Shown piece by piece: positions 1 through 12,560 of a DNA stretch of 64,000 bases. The DNA comes from Clitopilus passeckerianus (Eukaryota; Basidiomycota; Agaricomycetes; Agaricales; Entolomataceae). The stretch's first letter is position 1. Each line of letters opens with the position of its first letter. A model generated the notes under the pieces. The model was given only the letters and a program-made list of their open reading frames with translations. It searched no databases and was not told the DNA's origin. Made by a program: the position numbers and the translations under genes. Location: NCBI GenBank assembly GCA_944990035.1, contig CALYLX010000143.1:434001-498000 (forward strand). The letters run 5' to 3'.

Positions 1-989
1 AGCATTTGTCACGCATACAATGGGCTGGCATAATATTTAACAACTTTTACATTTCGTGATATAAGTAAATACAGAGTTTTCGATGTTGCCGCCAAGTCGC
101 CACCACTATGGCTGCTGTTGCATAATAAATGAATCGATGAAATTGTGAGGAAGACAGAGGGGCGTGAGAAATTGATCCTCGGGCGAACCAAACCTCGACC
201 ACACCCTGACCACACCCGAACCAAACATCAAATGCACAGATTCAGGCATCACCCCAACGATTTTTTACCAAACCTAGCCTAGGAATACTTGACGAAATCT
301 GCCGTCATAAGCAACGATTCCGAGTCTATCGATGTTTTTCCATCACTTGATCACCTACGGCAACTTCCGTACTTTAACGACCTCTTTGAAAATATCCAGA
401 ATCAATTTCAGAAATTCCTAGGCCAAGTCCCAGGTCTCCCAGGCTGCTAATTTGTTTCCGCGACGTTAATTAATATGATGGCCGAGTAAACTTTAATCTG
501 CGCCGCTGTCATAATCATGACTCGACAGGTGGAATTCTCTCAGGACTGACGACTCAAGAGTTTGCATCACCACAATTCAGCCATCGCCGGCCTTACAGCA
601 TCTCGAGGGTAAACCGCACATGCCGCAGATTTACAATATTTCCAGGCAAGACTGAGGACTGCAGGATGCTCTTCCAGTTCGCCAATGAATTCGTACCCAT
701 TTGCAGCAAGTGGATTGGTCGCGGTGCTTCACTGAAGGCTGCACAAAGTGTCCACTGTTCAGCCGAATGGGGTACAAGGTATAGTAGGCATAATTGCAGC
801 ACGAACCGGCCGAGCAAACACACCGATGGCCACCCCCAATTTAGTTGGCCCCATCAGCCAGAAAATTGAAGAGTCTTCGATGTCATACGTAATCGTATAG
901 CCATAAAGGAGGATGGCAGTCAGAGTGGGGGCCGACCAGAATCTCCCCTTTCTCCCATCCAATACTCCTGCTACTTGCCTACCACCTAC
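1..989. other. Intergenic, no gene seen
   Basis: No open frame here has recognisable protein features or plausible intron-joined exons. It is upstream of the MFS transporter gene and probably holds its promoter. I see no clear TATA box close to that start codon. Confidence 0.5.
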
Positions 990-2800
990 ATGAGCACGAC
1001 GCATGACGCGGACCTGGCTACGGTCGTCGAGGACAATGAAGATTCTGAGTCTCGGAGAGTTCGGCCTCGACGAACGCCGCTACCAAAACTCCAGCTCTTC
1101 ATCGTCCTCCTGGTCCAATTTGCCGAACCCCTGATTGGCACCGTGATCTATCCCTTCATCAACCAGTTTGTGTCGGAAACAGGCATAACGGGCGGGGACG
1201 AGCGCAAGACTGGGCACTACGCAGGTCTCATGGTGAGTTTTATTCTATTCCCTGCGCCAGAAATTTGACCTGTCTGGGGTCTGCTCTCCAGGAGTCTGTC
1301 TTTTTTCTCGGCGAGGCTGCCACCGTTCTTTCCTGGGGAAGAGCATCAGACTATCTCGGCCGAAAACCGGTGCTGCTTCTGGGCCCACTGGGATTGACGT
1401 TCGCCACCTTGTTCTTCGGTCTTTCACGGACCTACTGGATGCTCTTTGCCTGGAGGCTGCTTCAAGGCATGTTCAATGGGAATATTGGTATGCTCATCCT
1501 ACTATGTAATACGTCCGTCAGGGCTGAGATTTTGTTCCCTAGGTGTATCTAAAACCGTAATGGCTGAGGCGAGTGATTGAAATCGGAGGCATGCAGCGAA
1601 GGCTAACAAGATGGTAGATCACTGACTCAACAAACGTGGTTGAAGCATATTCACTGATTCCCGTAATGTTGGGCACTGGATATACCTTAGGGTAAATTCG
1701 TTCCGCTGGACAAGCACACTGTTTCTGACTATCGAATTTTGTAGACCACTCATTGGAGGTATCCTGGCCAATCCGGCTGACCGATGGCCTACTTTGTTTG
1801 GCACCGCATTCTTCCACCACTATCCTTACTTCTTGCCATGTGCCGCAGCAGCGTCAGTTGCCTTACTGTCTTTCCTGATTGGTCTGGTAGCACAGAAAGA
1901 GGTGAGTTGGTTCCTTCGTCTCAGAACTAATATCTAAACTATCTGTTTAGACTTTACCATCTGCTACCTGGAGGAAGTGGCTGAAGCTGGGGAAACGACC
2001 TGATGGATCCCAACAACGCCTTCTGAAAGACTCGGAAGAACCCAACTATGGCTCCACGACCCGTATCGATCCGGAAACCAATAACGAAAGAACTTCTGGG
2101 CCTAACGACAACGAATCCCCTCCGTCAATCCGTGAAATTCTGACCCCAAGAATGAAACTCGCAATGCTGAGTTATGGTTTTCTCGCATTCAACGAGATGG
2201 CGCTCCAGGCTCTGCAGCCATTGGTATATTTTACCTCCCCGACATACGGTGGCCTTGGTTTCGATCCTTACATGATCGGTATCATACTGGGCGTATGGGG
2301 CCTCGTAAATGGTGCCGCACAAGCCCTGTTCGCAGGTCGCATGATCCGAAAATTTGGGCCTAAGAACACGGTCATCGGGTGCTTTATTACCTATCTTTTA
2401 GGCTTCGCGGCTTTCCCATTACTACGTTCCTTCGCCCACAGTGCAGGCGGAGCCGACTGGAAGACCTGGATTATTCTCGTTGCCCAATTTGCTCTGGCCC
2501 CAGGAAGATGGATCGGAAACAGTGAGTCTAGGATTTGAATCCGAGGCTCAGCAATGGTCTAACGTTACGATAGCTGCGATTCAAATTATAATCATAGAAA
2601 CCGCACCAGGCCCCAATGCCTTGGGAACATCGAACGGCCTTGGTCAAGCTACAGCGTCGGCTATGAGAGGCCTCGCACCGTCTATTGCCTCTTCCATATT
2701 CTCCGTGTCGCTTGAGAAGCAGCTCTTGGGCGGAAACCTTGTATTCTTGATTTTGGTTCTCTTCTCTGGTTTCGCCATGCGGCTCGCTGCGGCATTGTAG
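990..2800 (+). CDS. MFS transporter, drug:H+ antiporter (DHA1-like) type
   Basis: Predicted membrane transporter of the major facilitator superfamily. The start is the ATG at 990; the short in-frame extension upstream begins with TTG. After a polar N-terminus come TM1 (LQLFIVLLVQFAEP), the MFS signature loop GRASDYLGRKPVLLLGP between TM2 and TM3, and a long polar central loop encoded around 1955-2150. A second six-helix half ends in FLILVLFSGF near the stop. About six introns of 50-65 nt can be placed, e.g. 1231-1291, with clean phases. One has a GC donor: GAG|gcgagt at 1569, acceptor ending 1617, which gives the expected VMAEITDSTN. The SD-x-x-GR-(K/R) loop and helix pattern are those of fungal multidrug-resistance MFS proteins; the substrate cannot be told. 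It converges on the P450 gene downstream. All exons look intact. Confidence 0.85.
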
Positions 2801-3555
2801 CTTTTAGAAGGTTCGTAGACACATCCCTAGATAATGGCCAGTTGGATCTGTAATGTGTGAATACTGTAGGTTACGAATGTTATCAATACATATAATTGTT
2901 CTTGTATGAAGGAACAGGACAATCTCAACCACCTGGCCAACAATAACATTGAAGACGGTCGGCCGGACTTTCTATAGAAGGAGTCCATTTAACTTTAAGC
3001 ACTCGGGCTCTGAGAATGCCTGAGCGCTGCTTCGGCTGTGCACGGCATCGAGGTGGTGTGTCAGGTCTGTCAAAGTCTGTCAAAGAGGACCAAATGGGTC
3101 CTGCCAGTGAACTCGGCCGACGACCCCGGGCCGAATCGTTTTTGGACTCGGACCGCATGAGCCGCAAACATGCAATACATTGTCAGCCCTTGTTTGGCAG
3201 AAGCTTCATGCCCTTGTTCTCGAACCCCATGGGGGCGCTCTGGCTCGGAAGTACGATCAGCCCGTCATTTTCTTGGGTTGACAGGGAGGAACAAGGAACC
3301 TCCGCGACACTCCCGCCTGGGCAATGTCGTAAACAATCTCGGGGTCATAGCACGCGTGGGTTCCTTTGAAGAATACGTTCTGAACGTATATCCCTTATGC
3401 ATTCGGCGCGTCTCTAGACTGGAGTCAAAGCGCTGAGTATTATTCCTATTTCTAACAGACGACCGATAGTACAGACTCTGTCTAATGCTGACGTGTAATC
3501 TATCTAGCGTGCACGCTCAAATACGAGTAGTCTCAGCCTACAATCGGCCATGAGT
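2801..3555. other. Intergenic between convergent genes
   Basis: This is 3' flanking sequence shared by the MFS transporter (+) and the P450 (-). Open frames at 3016-3436 lack any recognisable feature. A short direct repeat, gtctgtcaaag twice in a row near 3065-3085, is the only structure seen. Confidence 0.45.
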
Positions 3556-5538
3556 TCAAGTGCGACGGCTGAAGTTGGCCATCAAGCCGAGGGGCTTATG
3601 TACGAAGCCCTCTACTGTCTCCAATATCTCGGACTTCAATGTGATGCTGTAACGCACAAACACTGTCGCCAGGATCATGCGTAGTTCAATGTTGGCGAGA
3701 CTAAGAAAATAATGTCAGTGTGTGGACTCTTGTACATTGCAGACTTCAGACTTACTTGCGTCCCAGCTAAAAAGGTATTTTGAGTCTATTTCATGATCAC
3801 CAAACGAGTAAAGACGTACACATGCTCGTGGACCTTTTCCGAAGGTCATCAGAAACTGACGAAGCTCGTCGCGACCAAGCCACCTTTCAGGTCTGAAGGT
3901 CTCTGGATCTTCGCCCCAAATCGTCTGGAATGCGAGAAAGGATGAGGGTATCAGGCAGCGAACATCTTCATTGAGGTAAACCAACTCACCGGATCACGTT
4001 GAAGGGTGTATGCCGGCACGGACATTTCGGTCTATTGCTGGTCAGCTTTCCTAAACGGTTCTATGAATGCGAATATACTCACACCCTCCGGGAAGAATCG
4101 ATCAAGACAATAAGCACCCCCTGCTGGAACCTCACGGTGAAGCCCAAGAGTGATGGTGGCATAAACACGAAGTCTGCAGTATACAAGATAAGTGTTTTCA
4201 ATCGAGAATAAAATACTGACCGACGTACCCTTCTTTGATGACGGCGTCTAGGTATTCCAGATCTTTTACTTGGTCCCAATCCGGTATACCATTTTTGCTG
4301 AGTCGACCGTCAAGCTCGTTCATGAGCTTCTTGTAAACGGCGGGGTGAGTCATGACAAGGTGGATGATTCCTACGCATGAATTGGACGTGGTGTCGGAAC
4401 CCGCGATTCTGTGTGTGGAATTAACTCGGCTGGGGATGGTATTGGAAGAGGGCTCACAGAAGGGTCACCGTTTCAGCTACGAGTTCCTCAAATTGAGACT
4501 CGTTCAACCTATCCTCACAGACCTCTTTCTTTCTTGCTGCAATCAAGAATCCCAGGAGATCGTCGCGCTTGGCTCCTGAGTCCAGCCTTTTCTTCACGCT
4601 TCGTCGAGCAAGATCAACCAGCCCTGTGGAGGACTTCCGGCCACGAACGAAGAAAGGGTCCGGAATGATCTTTGAAAGCGTTTCGATCCAAGGATGGATC
4701 CCTACAACCGCTGCGAGATGTTCTCGCTATCCAGAGTCAATTTACGTGTTTAGAAAAATCCTTGTCCTAGCCATACCTCGTCAACTAATGCAATGGCGTG
4801 CTCCTCTCCGAATGTCCCGTCGGCCTTCTCGACAAGGACAAGGTCGGATCCCTGAAAGCAAGGTTTTAGGCAATGTAGTGAATACACATGATATCAAAAA
4901 CGAACCTTCGTCACCATTCCAATTGCCTCACCAAAGGCAAGCTCCGATAAAATGTCGAATGCCAGATAGTTCAGCCACATGAGGGCGTCGACACATTTCT
5001 CCGACTCGCAAATGAGGTCCATTTGATCAACAAATTTGACGAGAGTACCATGAATGAACGGAGAGAATGAAGTCAAAGAGTTCGCTGAAAATGCATGCGA
5101 AACCAGACGACGCTTTTGTGCGTGATCCTCTCGATCTGTCGTCGAAAAGACAGAGGTTTTGTCACCAATGAAGGCGTGGTAGTAGCGAGATTTGTTGAAA
5201 GCTTTGGATCCTTGACCGTAAACCACAGAAAGAGCATTCTTGTGCGCTACTGAGATGTGGTTCGGTGCGATCCGAACAAATGGGCCGTATTTCTGAAGGA
5301 AGGTGAGATATTGTCGAAGAACATTGGATAGACCAACCTTATGGAGATCATCAACCGCTAGATATCGATTGCCTTGACGTGCGTGCCACGCAAGCCAGAA
5401 AGGTGTATACCTAGCAAGAAACGGGCCAGGAATATCTCCAAACGGGTCGTAATAGGCAGTCCATAACTTGAAGAACAAAAATAGAAGAGCAAATAGGAAG
5501 GCTAGGGCTCTGTAAGGTGCGTGTCGGTAAGGTGGCAT
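3556..5538 (-). CDS. Cytochrome P450 monooxygenase, membrane-anchored
   Basis: Haem-thiolate monooxygenase, probably anchored in the ER. Translation probably starts at the ATG at 5538, directly before a hydrophobic anchor (residues about 10-28), then the PFGDIPGP hinge. An in-frame ATG at 5733 would put a polar extension in front of the anchor. All diagnostic motifs appear once introns are removed: I-helix AGSDTTSNS (4390-4415 region), K-helix E-G-L-R spanning an intron near 4225/4160, PERW, and the haem loop FGKGPRAC|LGRN. The last is split by an intron right after the haem-ligand cysteine (near 3820). The final exon ends MANFSRRT and stops at 3556-3558. The overall look recalls fungal benzoate 4-monooxygenase-like (CYP53-related) enzymes, but family assignment by eye is tentative. 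No break was found. Confidence 0.85.
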
Positions 5539-8360
5539 TGTTTTACATTGATGGTTACGCACGTTTGAGCATTCAAATGCCCAACCAAGGTTGAAAATAT
5601 GATTTGTTGGGGAAGCTCCTTCGAATCGAGAGGTCCTGAGGAGTAACCAAACAGAGGCGTTTGCGTGCTGTTCGTGGTAAATATCCAAAAAATGGTAGAC
5701 GCCATCTGACCAGTGGGTTGTCTGAACCTTCATGATACTCGTTCATAGGCATTATATTGGGTCAAGCACCGCTTCTTGACGCAAGGAGTAAGGCCGAACC
5801 TTTTGAACATTACTCAAAAATAAAGGCTAGAAAATGGATCTTTGACGCGAACCAAGCGGAATAATCTAGAGACAATCTATAGATCAAACGTAAGATTTGT
5901 TCCCGGACCTTTCCTCTCAAACGGCACGCCACAGGTTGTACTTGGTTGCCACATTGCTATAATCCAGTCTCAGCGAACGAGATACATCCGAAGTCCTACC
6001 AGTACTAATACACTCCCTCCTGCCTCTGTACTCCTGGATTCTAAAGAGATGGCAGGGGCGAGGCATGGGGGGCCCAGAAACTACCGTAACATTCATGCTG
6101 TCTTGCGCCACAATGACGTCAGTGACGTTGCGGGTATAAGCGCATTGCGGACTAGAACCGGTGAACTTGCCATTGGACAATGAAGCCACGGGCATCAACA
6201 TGCGTTCAAGCTGCCAAAGCTACTTTGAGAAAGGGTGGGTCCCTGACAGCTGAAATATGACCGCGGGTAGAAACGCTCGGTCGTTTTTAACACCATTCAT
6301 ACATGGTGAAAGTTTTGTTGGAGGTCATGAATGTGGCAGCGGCGCAAATGTCCGTCCTTATCTTTGATTTCATTCTCACCTTCGCACTGAGGCCGCTGTC
6401 GTTCAATTGAATAAGCTTTTCCCCTAGTGCACAATGTGCAAGACTCCCAAATTTCGTAGACCTCATTACGGACATTAGACATTATACCATTAGTTATCAC
6501 CTTTATCTGTCCCATGAAGTTTGTCGTGTCTTACAATCGTTCACCTCAGTCGAAACCTGCCCACTGTCCCCACTGTCCGTTGTTGTAAAGTTAATCACGT
6601 CATCTGTTGATCTCGTATTCTGTGTGCTCGGTGACGGCATCGGTTACTGTGGTGGTTAGCTCTTCCAGAAAGGTGCTCTTAATATCTTAGACGTCCGACA
6701 GACAGCTTGAACGCATAAATTAGTCTTATCACGCCACAATCTACGTCTTATCCTCGTTGATCGCCTGAGGATCAAAGTTGGCGGCGGAGAATCGGAACTG
6801 AACGCAGGCAATTAATCTGAAAAATTTAGTTGGTGTACCCCCAATTGAGCTATTCATCAGAGATTCACGAGACATATTACCTTCTAGAAGTCGAGGTATA
6901 GTAATTATGAACATCTGCTACTCGCGTCGGCACGCTCGGGAGAAGACATGGCACCTGGCAATGCTGTCCACATCCATGCTACATTTCTCCAGGCAATCGC
7001 AATCGGAGCGTGCCGCTTACAGTCCGGCCGAGCAATATCAGGGAATTTTGAGGCATGGCAAGTGATCAAAAGTTACCTTGAAAGATTTGGTGTTACCAAC
7101 AGCTTCAAGACGAGGAGGAACATCTCGGACGCCTGGTCATTTATGAAGTACTATCCTACTGCGCGTCGGAAGGTCATACTCATGTGAGAAACGCGTTCAC
7201 AGCTGATTTTCGCCAGGACGCCCCAAACCCTCGGGTTTCGCAAAGATTGTACACGTCCAGCACGTTGTACTAGAAGATTGGCCCATATTCTTGTGCTTGG
7301 AAGCACTTTCGCCTTATTTGATTGATTGAACCTGCTAAACGAATTGGGCACGCCAAATTACTGGCGCGCAACGATATTGGAATTCAGTGCTCAGCCTCAG
7401 GCTGGACATACATGACATTCGGACTGAAGGCCGCAGCAGCGCACTCGCCATCGTTGAAAACGAACCTGCCGGAGTTTCCTCGAGGATCGCCTCTCATTCT
7501 TGAGAAAACTCGCCCATATCTCAAAATGAAAGGTCAGGACTTGAAAAAGAAACTATTCTGGCCGGCCAAATATGCACGCCACTGAATCAAGAGCCTTCAG
7601 GCCCACCAACTTCGCTCCCACCTTTCCAGGCCCTCATCATTACTCAACACTCTCAATGAGTCCAGCTAAGTTGCTAACGATAACTCATTTTTTTCTCCCT
7701 ATCTACAGCTGGGTCGAAGGCGCTCTCGACAGGGCATACCTCACCGTTGAGAGGGTGCTCACGGAAACAACTCCAGGAACTTGAAGAGAACTAGAGCAAA
7801 CCCCGCCTCCCAAGGACGAACACAAGGAACTCAAGTAGGTCATGTTGCGGTAAGAGATTTTTGGTCCTTAAATTTCCATGACAGCCCAACCCGAACTCGT
7901 TCAGAGAACCCTTGAAGAACTGGAAGTGACATCCAAACAGGGTTCATGGTTCTTTGATGGTCTTCTCATGACCGCGAAGCGAGAACCCGTCGTCGCCTGA
8001 GAAGATTCATATTTAGACACTTATACAATAAAAATTTGTACAGATTTGCACGACCCAAGCATGTATGAGTTTATACGAGGGTCTCATCACGCTGCCTTAG
8101 AACTCCAGACTCACGTTTCCGAGCCATGTACTAGTATGTCGAGATAACGAGATAACGCAAGTGTCATTCGTTTCCTGTGCGTATTTACCGACCGAATGAC
8201 CCGTCAGAGGCGCCGGAGGAGGCAAAAGTTGCATGTCTGGAGAATTTTTACATCCCGAGGCAAGTTCTGTTGTGACGGGAGGTATATACGACGTTGAAAA
8301 ACTTTCCACTGCATGACACGGTAGGTAATAGGAACAACCGTCATCATATACTGGAAGTAA
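5539..8360. other. Gene-poor stretch, possible gene remnants
   Basis: There is no convincing gene. On the plus strand, open frames at 6948-7187 (with the phrase FEAWQVIKSYLERFGVTNSF), 7322-7585 and a 40-codon frame at 7878-8000 (with LVQRTLEELEVTSKQGSWFF) look protein-like. I could not join them with good splice sites, and stops fall between them. They may be pieces of a decayed gene or chance frames. The left edge holds the promoter of the P450 on the minus strand. Confidence 0.35.
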
Positions 8361-10235
8361 CTAACGGTTGCCGGCAAAAATATTCCACGATTTTCCGGGG
8401 GAATGTAAATGACGAGGAGGCGGGGGAAAGTCGAAGTAGTCTTCCCTGAAGCAAACGGTTAACCCATTCTCAATGTATGGTGCGAGCGTAGCCAAAGCTC
8501 TTGGTCGAAGTCGTTCGTTGAGTCGAAAATCGACCCTCCTCAGTGGCGGGCGACGATCGCCTTCTGATGTCGATTGGGATCCATGTTGGAATCGACCTTG
8601 GATATAATCAAGCCTTTCATCGAGGACGGTATGCCTTGCTTTCTCTATGAGCCGGTTCAGGGTCGGCCCGGGAAGGTCTTGCCATACCCTCGGCCACGCG
8701 ACTCCCCTGTCGTCGGATATATCGAGGAGGAGCTGTTCTCTATCAACTGGTGGGCTGCAATCGAGCCTCAGAGTTTCCAGATTTGGGAAAGCTGTCCCAA
8801 TCATGAACATGGCATGTGCAGAGAATTCTGCGGAAAGAGGCAATTCTTTGACGCTGGCGCACAATTGTAGTAATCGCTTGACTGAATCCTGCGATGCTGA
8901 AGCATATAGTTTGAGAGTCTCAAGTTGGTGTGGTTTGGAAAGGAGGGCAAGGAATGGGAATGTGGATTATCCTTGCTGAAAACCTCGTAGTTGATTGTGG
9001 TACTCAAAAGAGTGAAGAGAAGGTAGGTATAGGGGTGAAAAAAGGTGTTGTTCCAACACCTCATCGTTTGCAGGCGGCTCTCTATATCTCTCCTCCGCTG
9101 GTTCTGCATTTGGGACGATGACAGTAAAAGTTCGAAGCGAGCACAAGTTGATTTGGGCAGGAGGGGGTACTGCTAGGATTGGCCTGGGCACTGGCCGGCG
9201 TGCTCTCGGCTGGGTACTTTGCAGCTGTGTCGGGGTCGGTAGTGCATCGCTTATCGAGAGAACGGAAAACCCGGTCGTACGGGAATCGTCTCCGAGAGAT
9301 AGGTCAACGATGTTAGAATAGTCGTTCATCCGGGGACCATTATATGTATAGATCCCAAGCAGTGACACATCACCTAAGTGGAGGGTTCGAAGGGACGGGG
9401 ATGCGATAATCGGATGGAAACCGATGTCATGGCGGTTATAATCCGGAGGATAGATGTCTAGGCCAACGAGTGTCTCGTTGAGAGTGCGAAAAGCGAACGC
9501 TTCAAGCACTGGAAACGAGTCTGAAAGGAATGCCTGGGAGTGTAGCTTCATGTCTTTCCCCCGTAATTGAAGCCTCAAATTCTTCAAGCGAGCCGATTCG
9601 GTAGAGATCTGCTGTATAATCTCCGCAATCAACTCTGTGCATGAATGGTCATCCCCAAAATCGCAAGCCTGTTCATCAACGAGTGAAAGGGAGAGTGGTC
9701 TTGTGCCGGAGCGCTTCAGCCAACTCTCGATCGCTACGATGTAACCGTGCCATTTCGAGGGTTCGTGCAAAAATGGATCATAATCCAAGTTAGGGATAAC
9801 AATGTGAAGGGTGTCCCAGAGTTCGGGTGTCGACCATGCAAGATCGCGCCATAGCCTACAGACTCGACCAAGGAGAAGAGACGGTTCATGAGGACTAAGG
9901 GCGGCGTTACCTTCTGCTGGAAGGCAATGGATAAAGATAGAGCGGAGGACTTCAAGAGGAAGCTGTGGGATATGCGTTGCCCGTTTCCGGCCGTATGCAT
10001 CCGATTCTTCTACAGCTGTTTGCCATTGGCTAATAATGCCCACCTCACGAGCGAGCAGAGCCACTTTCTGCTCCAATGCTTGCAGAACTTGTCGAAGATC
10101 TTGGTTCTCATCCTTCAGTAAACGAAGCTCTCGATCGAGCTCGGGCTCGAAGGGTGACATTGGCGAGGCTTGAAGATGTACTGGTGGGTGTTTCAGATGG
10201 AGGAATGTATGAGTGTGGTGTGGGATATCGTTCAC
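8361..10235 (-). pseudogene. F-box-like protein gene with an in-frame TAA
   Basis: One frame runs from ATG 10235 (or the internal ATG at 10160) to a stop at 8361, about 624 codons, broken only by a TAA at 8967-8969. The N-terminus has a coiled coil (ELDRELRLLKDENQDLRQV and on). An F-box-like domain follows (IPQLPLEVLRSIFIHCLP ... VCRLWRDLAWSTPELWDTL), with W and L residues placed as in agaric F-box proteins, then a leucine-rich region. Downstream of the TAA the same frame continues with leucine-rich text (LETLKLYA, LETLRLDC). No intron of suitable size and phase removes the stop. It could be a recent nonsense allele, a sequencing error, or a genuine shorter protein of 422 residues. Such proteins usually act as substrate adaptors in SCF ubiquitin ligases. 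Confidence 0.65.
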
Positions 10236-11689
10236 TTGCGACCTTGGTTTAAAGGAGGTTTGTGTTGATTACATTCGGTAATTTCCGCGAGCTTAGGAAT
10301 TCGGCTATTTTCACGGGCTCAGGTGGGCAAAGACAAATTATCGAGAAATGTGTATCAATTAAATATAGTAGCAATGATTGCAACCCGCGCCCATGGGCTA
10401 GGTATGCATCGTACAAGCAACAGTCCGGGAAGAAATCCAATAATATCCGTCGCTCATAACACTTCAACCGATTGTACAATTGCTGACGCATGGTATCCGC
10501 AAGGCTAAGCCAGACGCTACGAATGAAAATGTGCAATAACATCCTTCATAGGTAACAATGAAACTTGGATCCAACTCACAACGCTTCAAAATTTCCCTAT
10601 GGTCCCGAATCGACCTCACACCAGGTTCCTCACCCTCCATCCTGTTGACAACGTCTCGAAATCGCCCTCCCTCCACTGCTCCTTGCCGTGTGCGAGCGTG
10701 GGCTTGACTTTCACGTTAGGAGCGAGGAAAAGTTGGGGAAGGATTTGGAGAAGACTTTTTGGAAATTGGGGTTGGGATCTGGCTGCCTGACTGAAAGGTG
10801 AAAATATCTGTTAGATGGTATGCGGACGGAACAATGAAGCTGATCTCCAAAACCAATAATATATCGAACCTGAAGATAGGCGCTAGGCAAGGTGGCAAAT
10901 GCAGACGAAGGAAGATGGCTCATCAATAATTGATGAAAGGCCTACGAATCTCCCTTGCATCCACGACCACGAACTGCTCCCAAGAGGAAATACATCGGGC
11001 AGACGAAGAAACCTTGACACACGAGGATCAAAAACTTGTCTCAAGCAAGAAATGGATAGCTTACTTTCACTCAAGAGCGCGAGAATCTGATCTCTGGGGG
11101 AGCCAACGGGCTTGAATAGATCTGCGACGGCCCGGACCTTCTTCTTCAAGGAATTTGTTCGGAAAGTGTTGGCCGTATACGCTGGCTATTCAAGCAAGTT
11201 CGGGGAACGACAGACGCAAGACCTTCGTTGGAGCTTGTCTTGACAGTGATTGGGGGAGCCCAACTCACGACGTTCGGCTTGCTGTGGGAGTGACTGGTAC
11301 ATTTGCATTTTACAAGAAGTTGACGGGGTTCTGCGAACGCCAAATTTGTGACTCTGCGAAAGAGAATGAGAACTGGTCCTACAGAAAGGGTTTTACGTAC
11401 ATGCTCCTGGTCCTACGTGAGGGCAAATTGCTGGTCAACTGAAGAGGAGTTAAAAATGAAGGGACATAGAGGCGTATGAGTGCCTACGAAAAACGGCATT
11501 AAGTACACCTTCGTTGACCATTTCCCCAGCTCAAAATTCAGACGCTGAAAGACGAGATTGTATTTTTTTTGACTTCATTTACTTCATTGATCTTGCCAGT
11601 GATACCCTCCTCATTGTACATGAGAAACAGCGAGCTTGAAGTATTTTTTTTTTGCCAATAAGCCGTCTTTGTTGTGCTGTTGGTCATTG

Positions 11690-11880
11690 AGTTACATCCG
11701 AAGCCTGTTTCTAGTTCCATCGTATCCTGGCGTCAGCATGATTAGACGATATAAGCCAGGTGTTGGGATGTAACGCCGAGATGTTAAGCTGAGCAGCATT
11801 CCGAATTTGCTACTTGTTTCAATGCTACGATTCACTTCGTAGTTGGGAAGCTTGACGTTGTGGTCGCTCTCGGCCGGTTC
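11690..11880 (-). repeat. Arm 1 of a diverged inverted duplication
   Basis: Read on the minus strand, this arm shares blocks with the plus strand at 12366-12560: TACGAA, then GAATCxxAGCAxTGAAxCAAG, CTCAGCTT, and finally CAGGCTTxGGAxGTAAxTC followed by ATGACCAAC. The distance from the GAATC block to the CAGGCTT block is about 120 nt in both arms, so this is a true homologous segment and not a chance match. Rough identity in the best blocks is 70-80 percent by eye. Both arms can encode GFGxNSMTN. The interarm spacer is about 490 bp. Confidence 0.65.
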
Positions 11881-12365
11881 AATTAAACAGAGCGCTAGTA
11901 TATTCCGAGTTCCATCCAAAGTATTTATCGTATTAGCTGAAGATAATGGCAAAATCCGCCTTGAACCGAAAGAGTTGCTGTTGAACGTTCGAATGCTTTC
12001 TTGAGACGAGCTCGAATTGGTTTTTCATGGGAAGTAGACCATTGACATCGGTGATTCTTTGCAGCAACATCATCTCATTAAGTTCATTCCCTCGCGCAGC
12101 TGGACGTTTCCCCGGTTATTTGCTGGAGCATTATGGTGCGATTGGTGATACTGGCTGTATGAGAACTTGCAAGGCAGGACCGTGACCCTAACCACGAATT
12201 AGGGTTTGGCCTCAGTCTTTCCTTTTCCGACGACCGTCTTGCCGAACTTGTTCAGTTTTAACAGCAACATCGGATACTACTATTATCGACAACCAATACG
12301 ACAGACTCTCAGAACTGAACTTGGAATATGGCAGTCCAGTCAGCTGAAATGACCTACAGTGACTG

Positions 12366-12560
12366 CAACTGTAACTTCAAACTTCAAACCAAGTACGAAT
12401 TGGAATCCCAGCAATGAACCAAGCAATAAACTCGGGATTCTTCTCAGCTTCAACGAATTGGCCTTCGGGTCCAAGCGCAGGCTCCCACCATCTCATTACA
12501 CCACCATCGGTATGAGAAGGTGCCAGCAGCAGGCTTTGGACGTAATTCTATGACCAACTG
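12366..12560 (+). repeat. Arm 2 of a diverged inverted duplication
   Basis: Plus-strand partner of the arm at 11690-11880. It carries the same ordered blocks with conserved spacing. The phrase NKLGILLSFNE here corresponds to SKFGMLLSLTS on the other arm. No terminal repeats, target duplication or transposase were recognised, so the origin is open: an old gene-fragment duplication or a non-autonomous element. Confidence 0.65.

Noticed and set aside
10464..11343. Minus-strand gene made of several short frames
   Set aside because: No consistent splice sites, no motif, no paralogue; left as gene-poor sequence.
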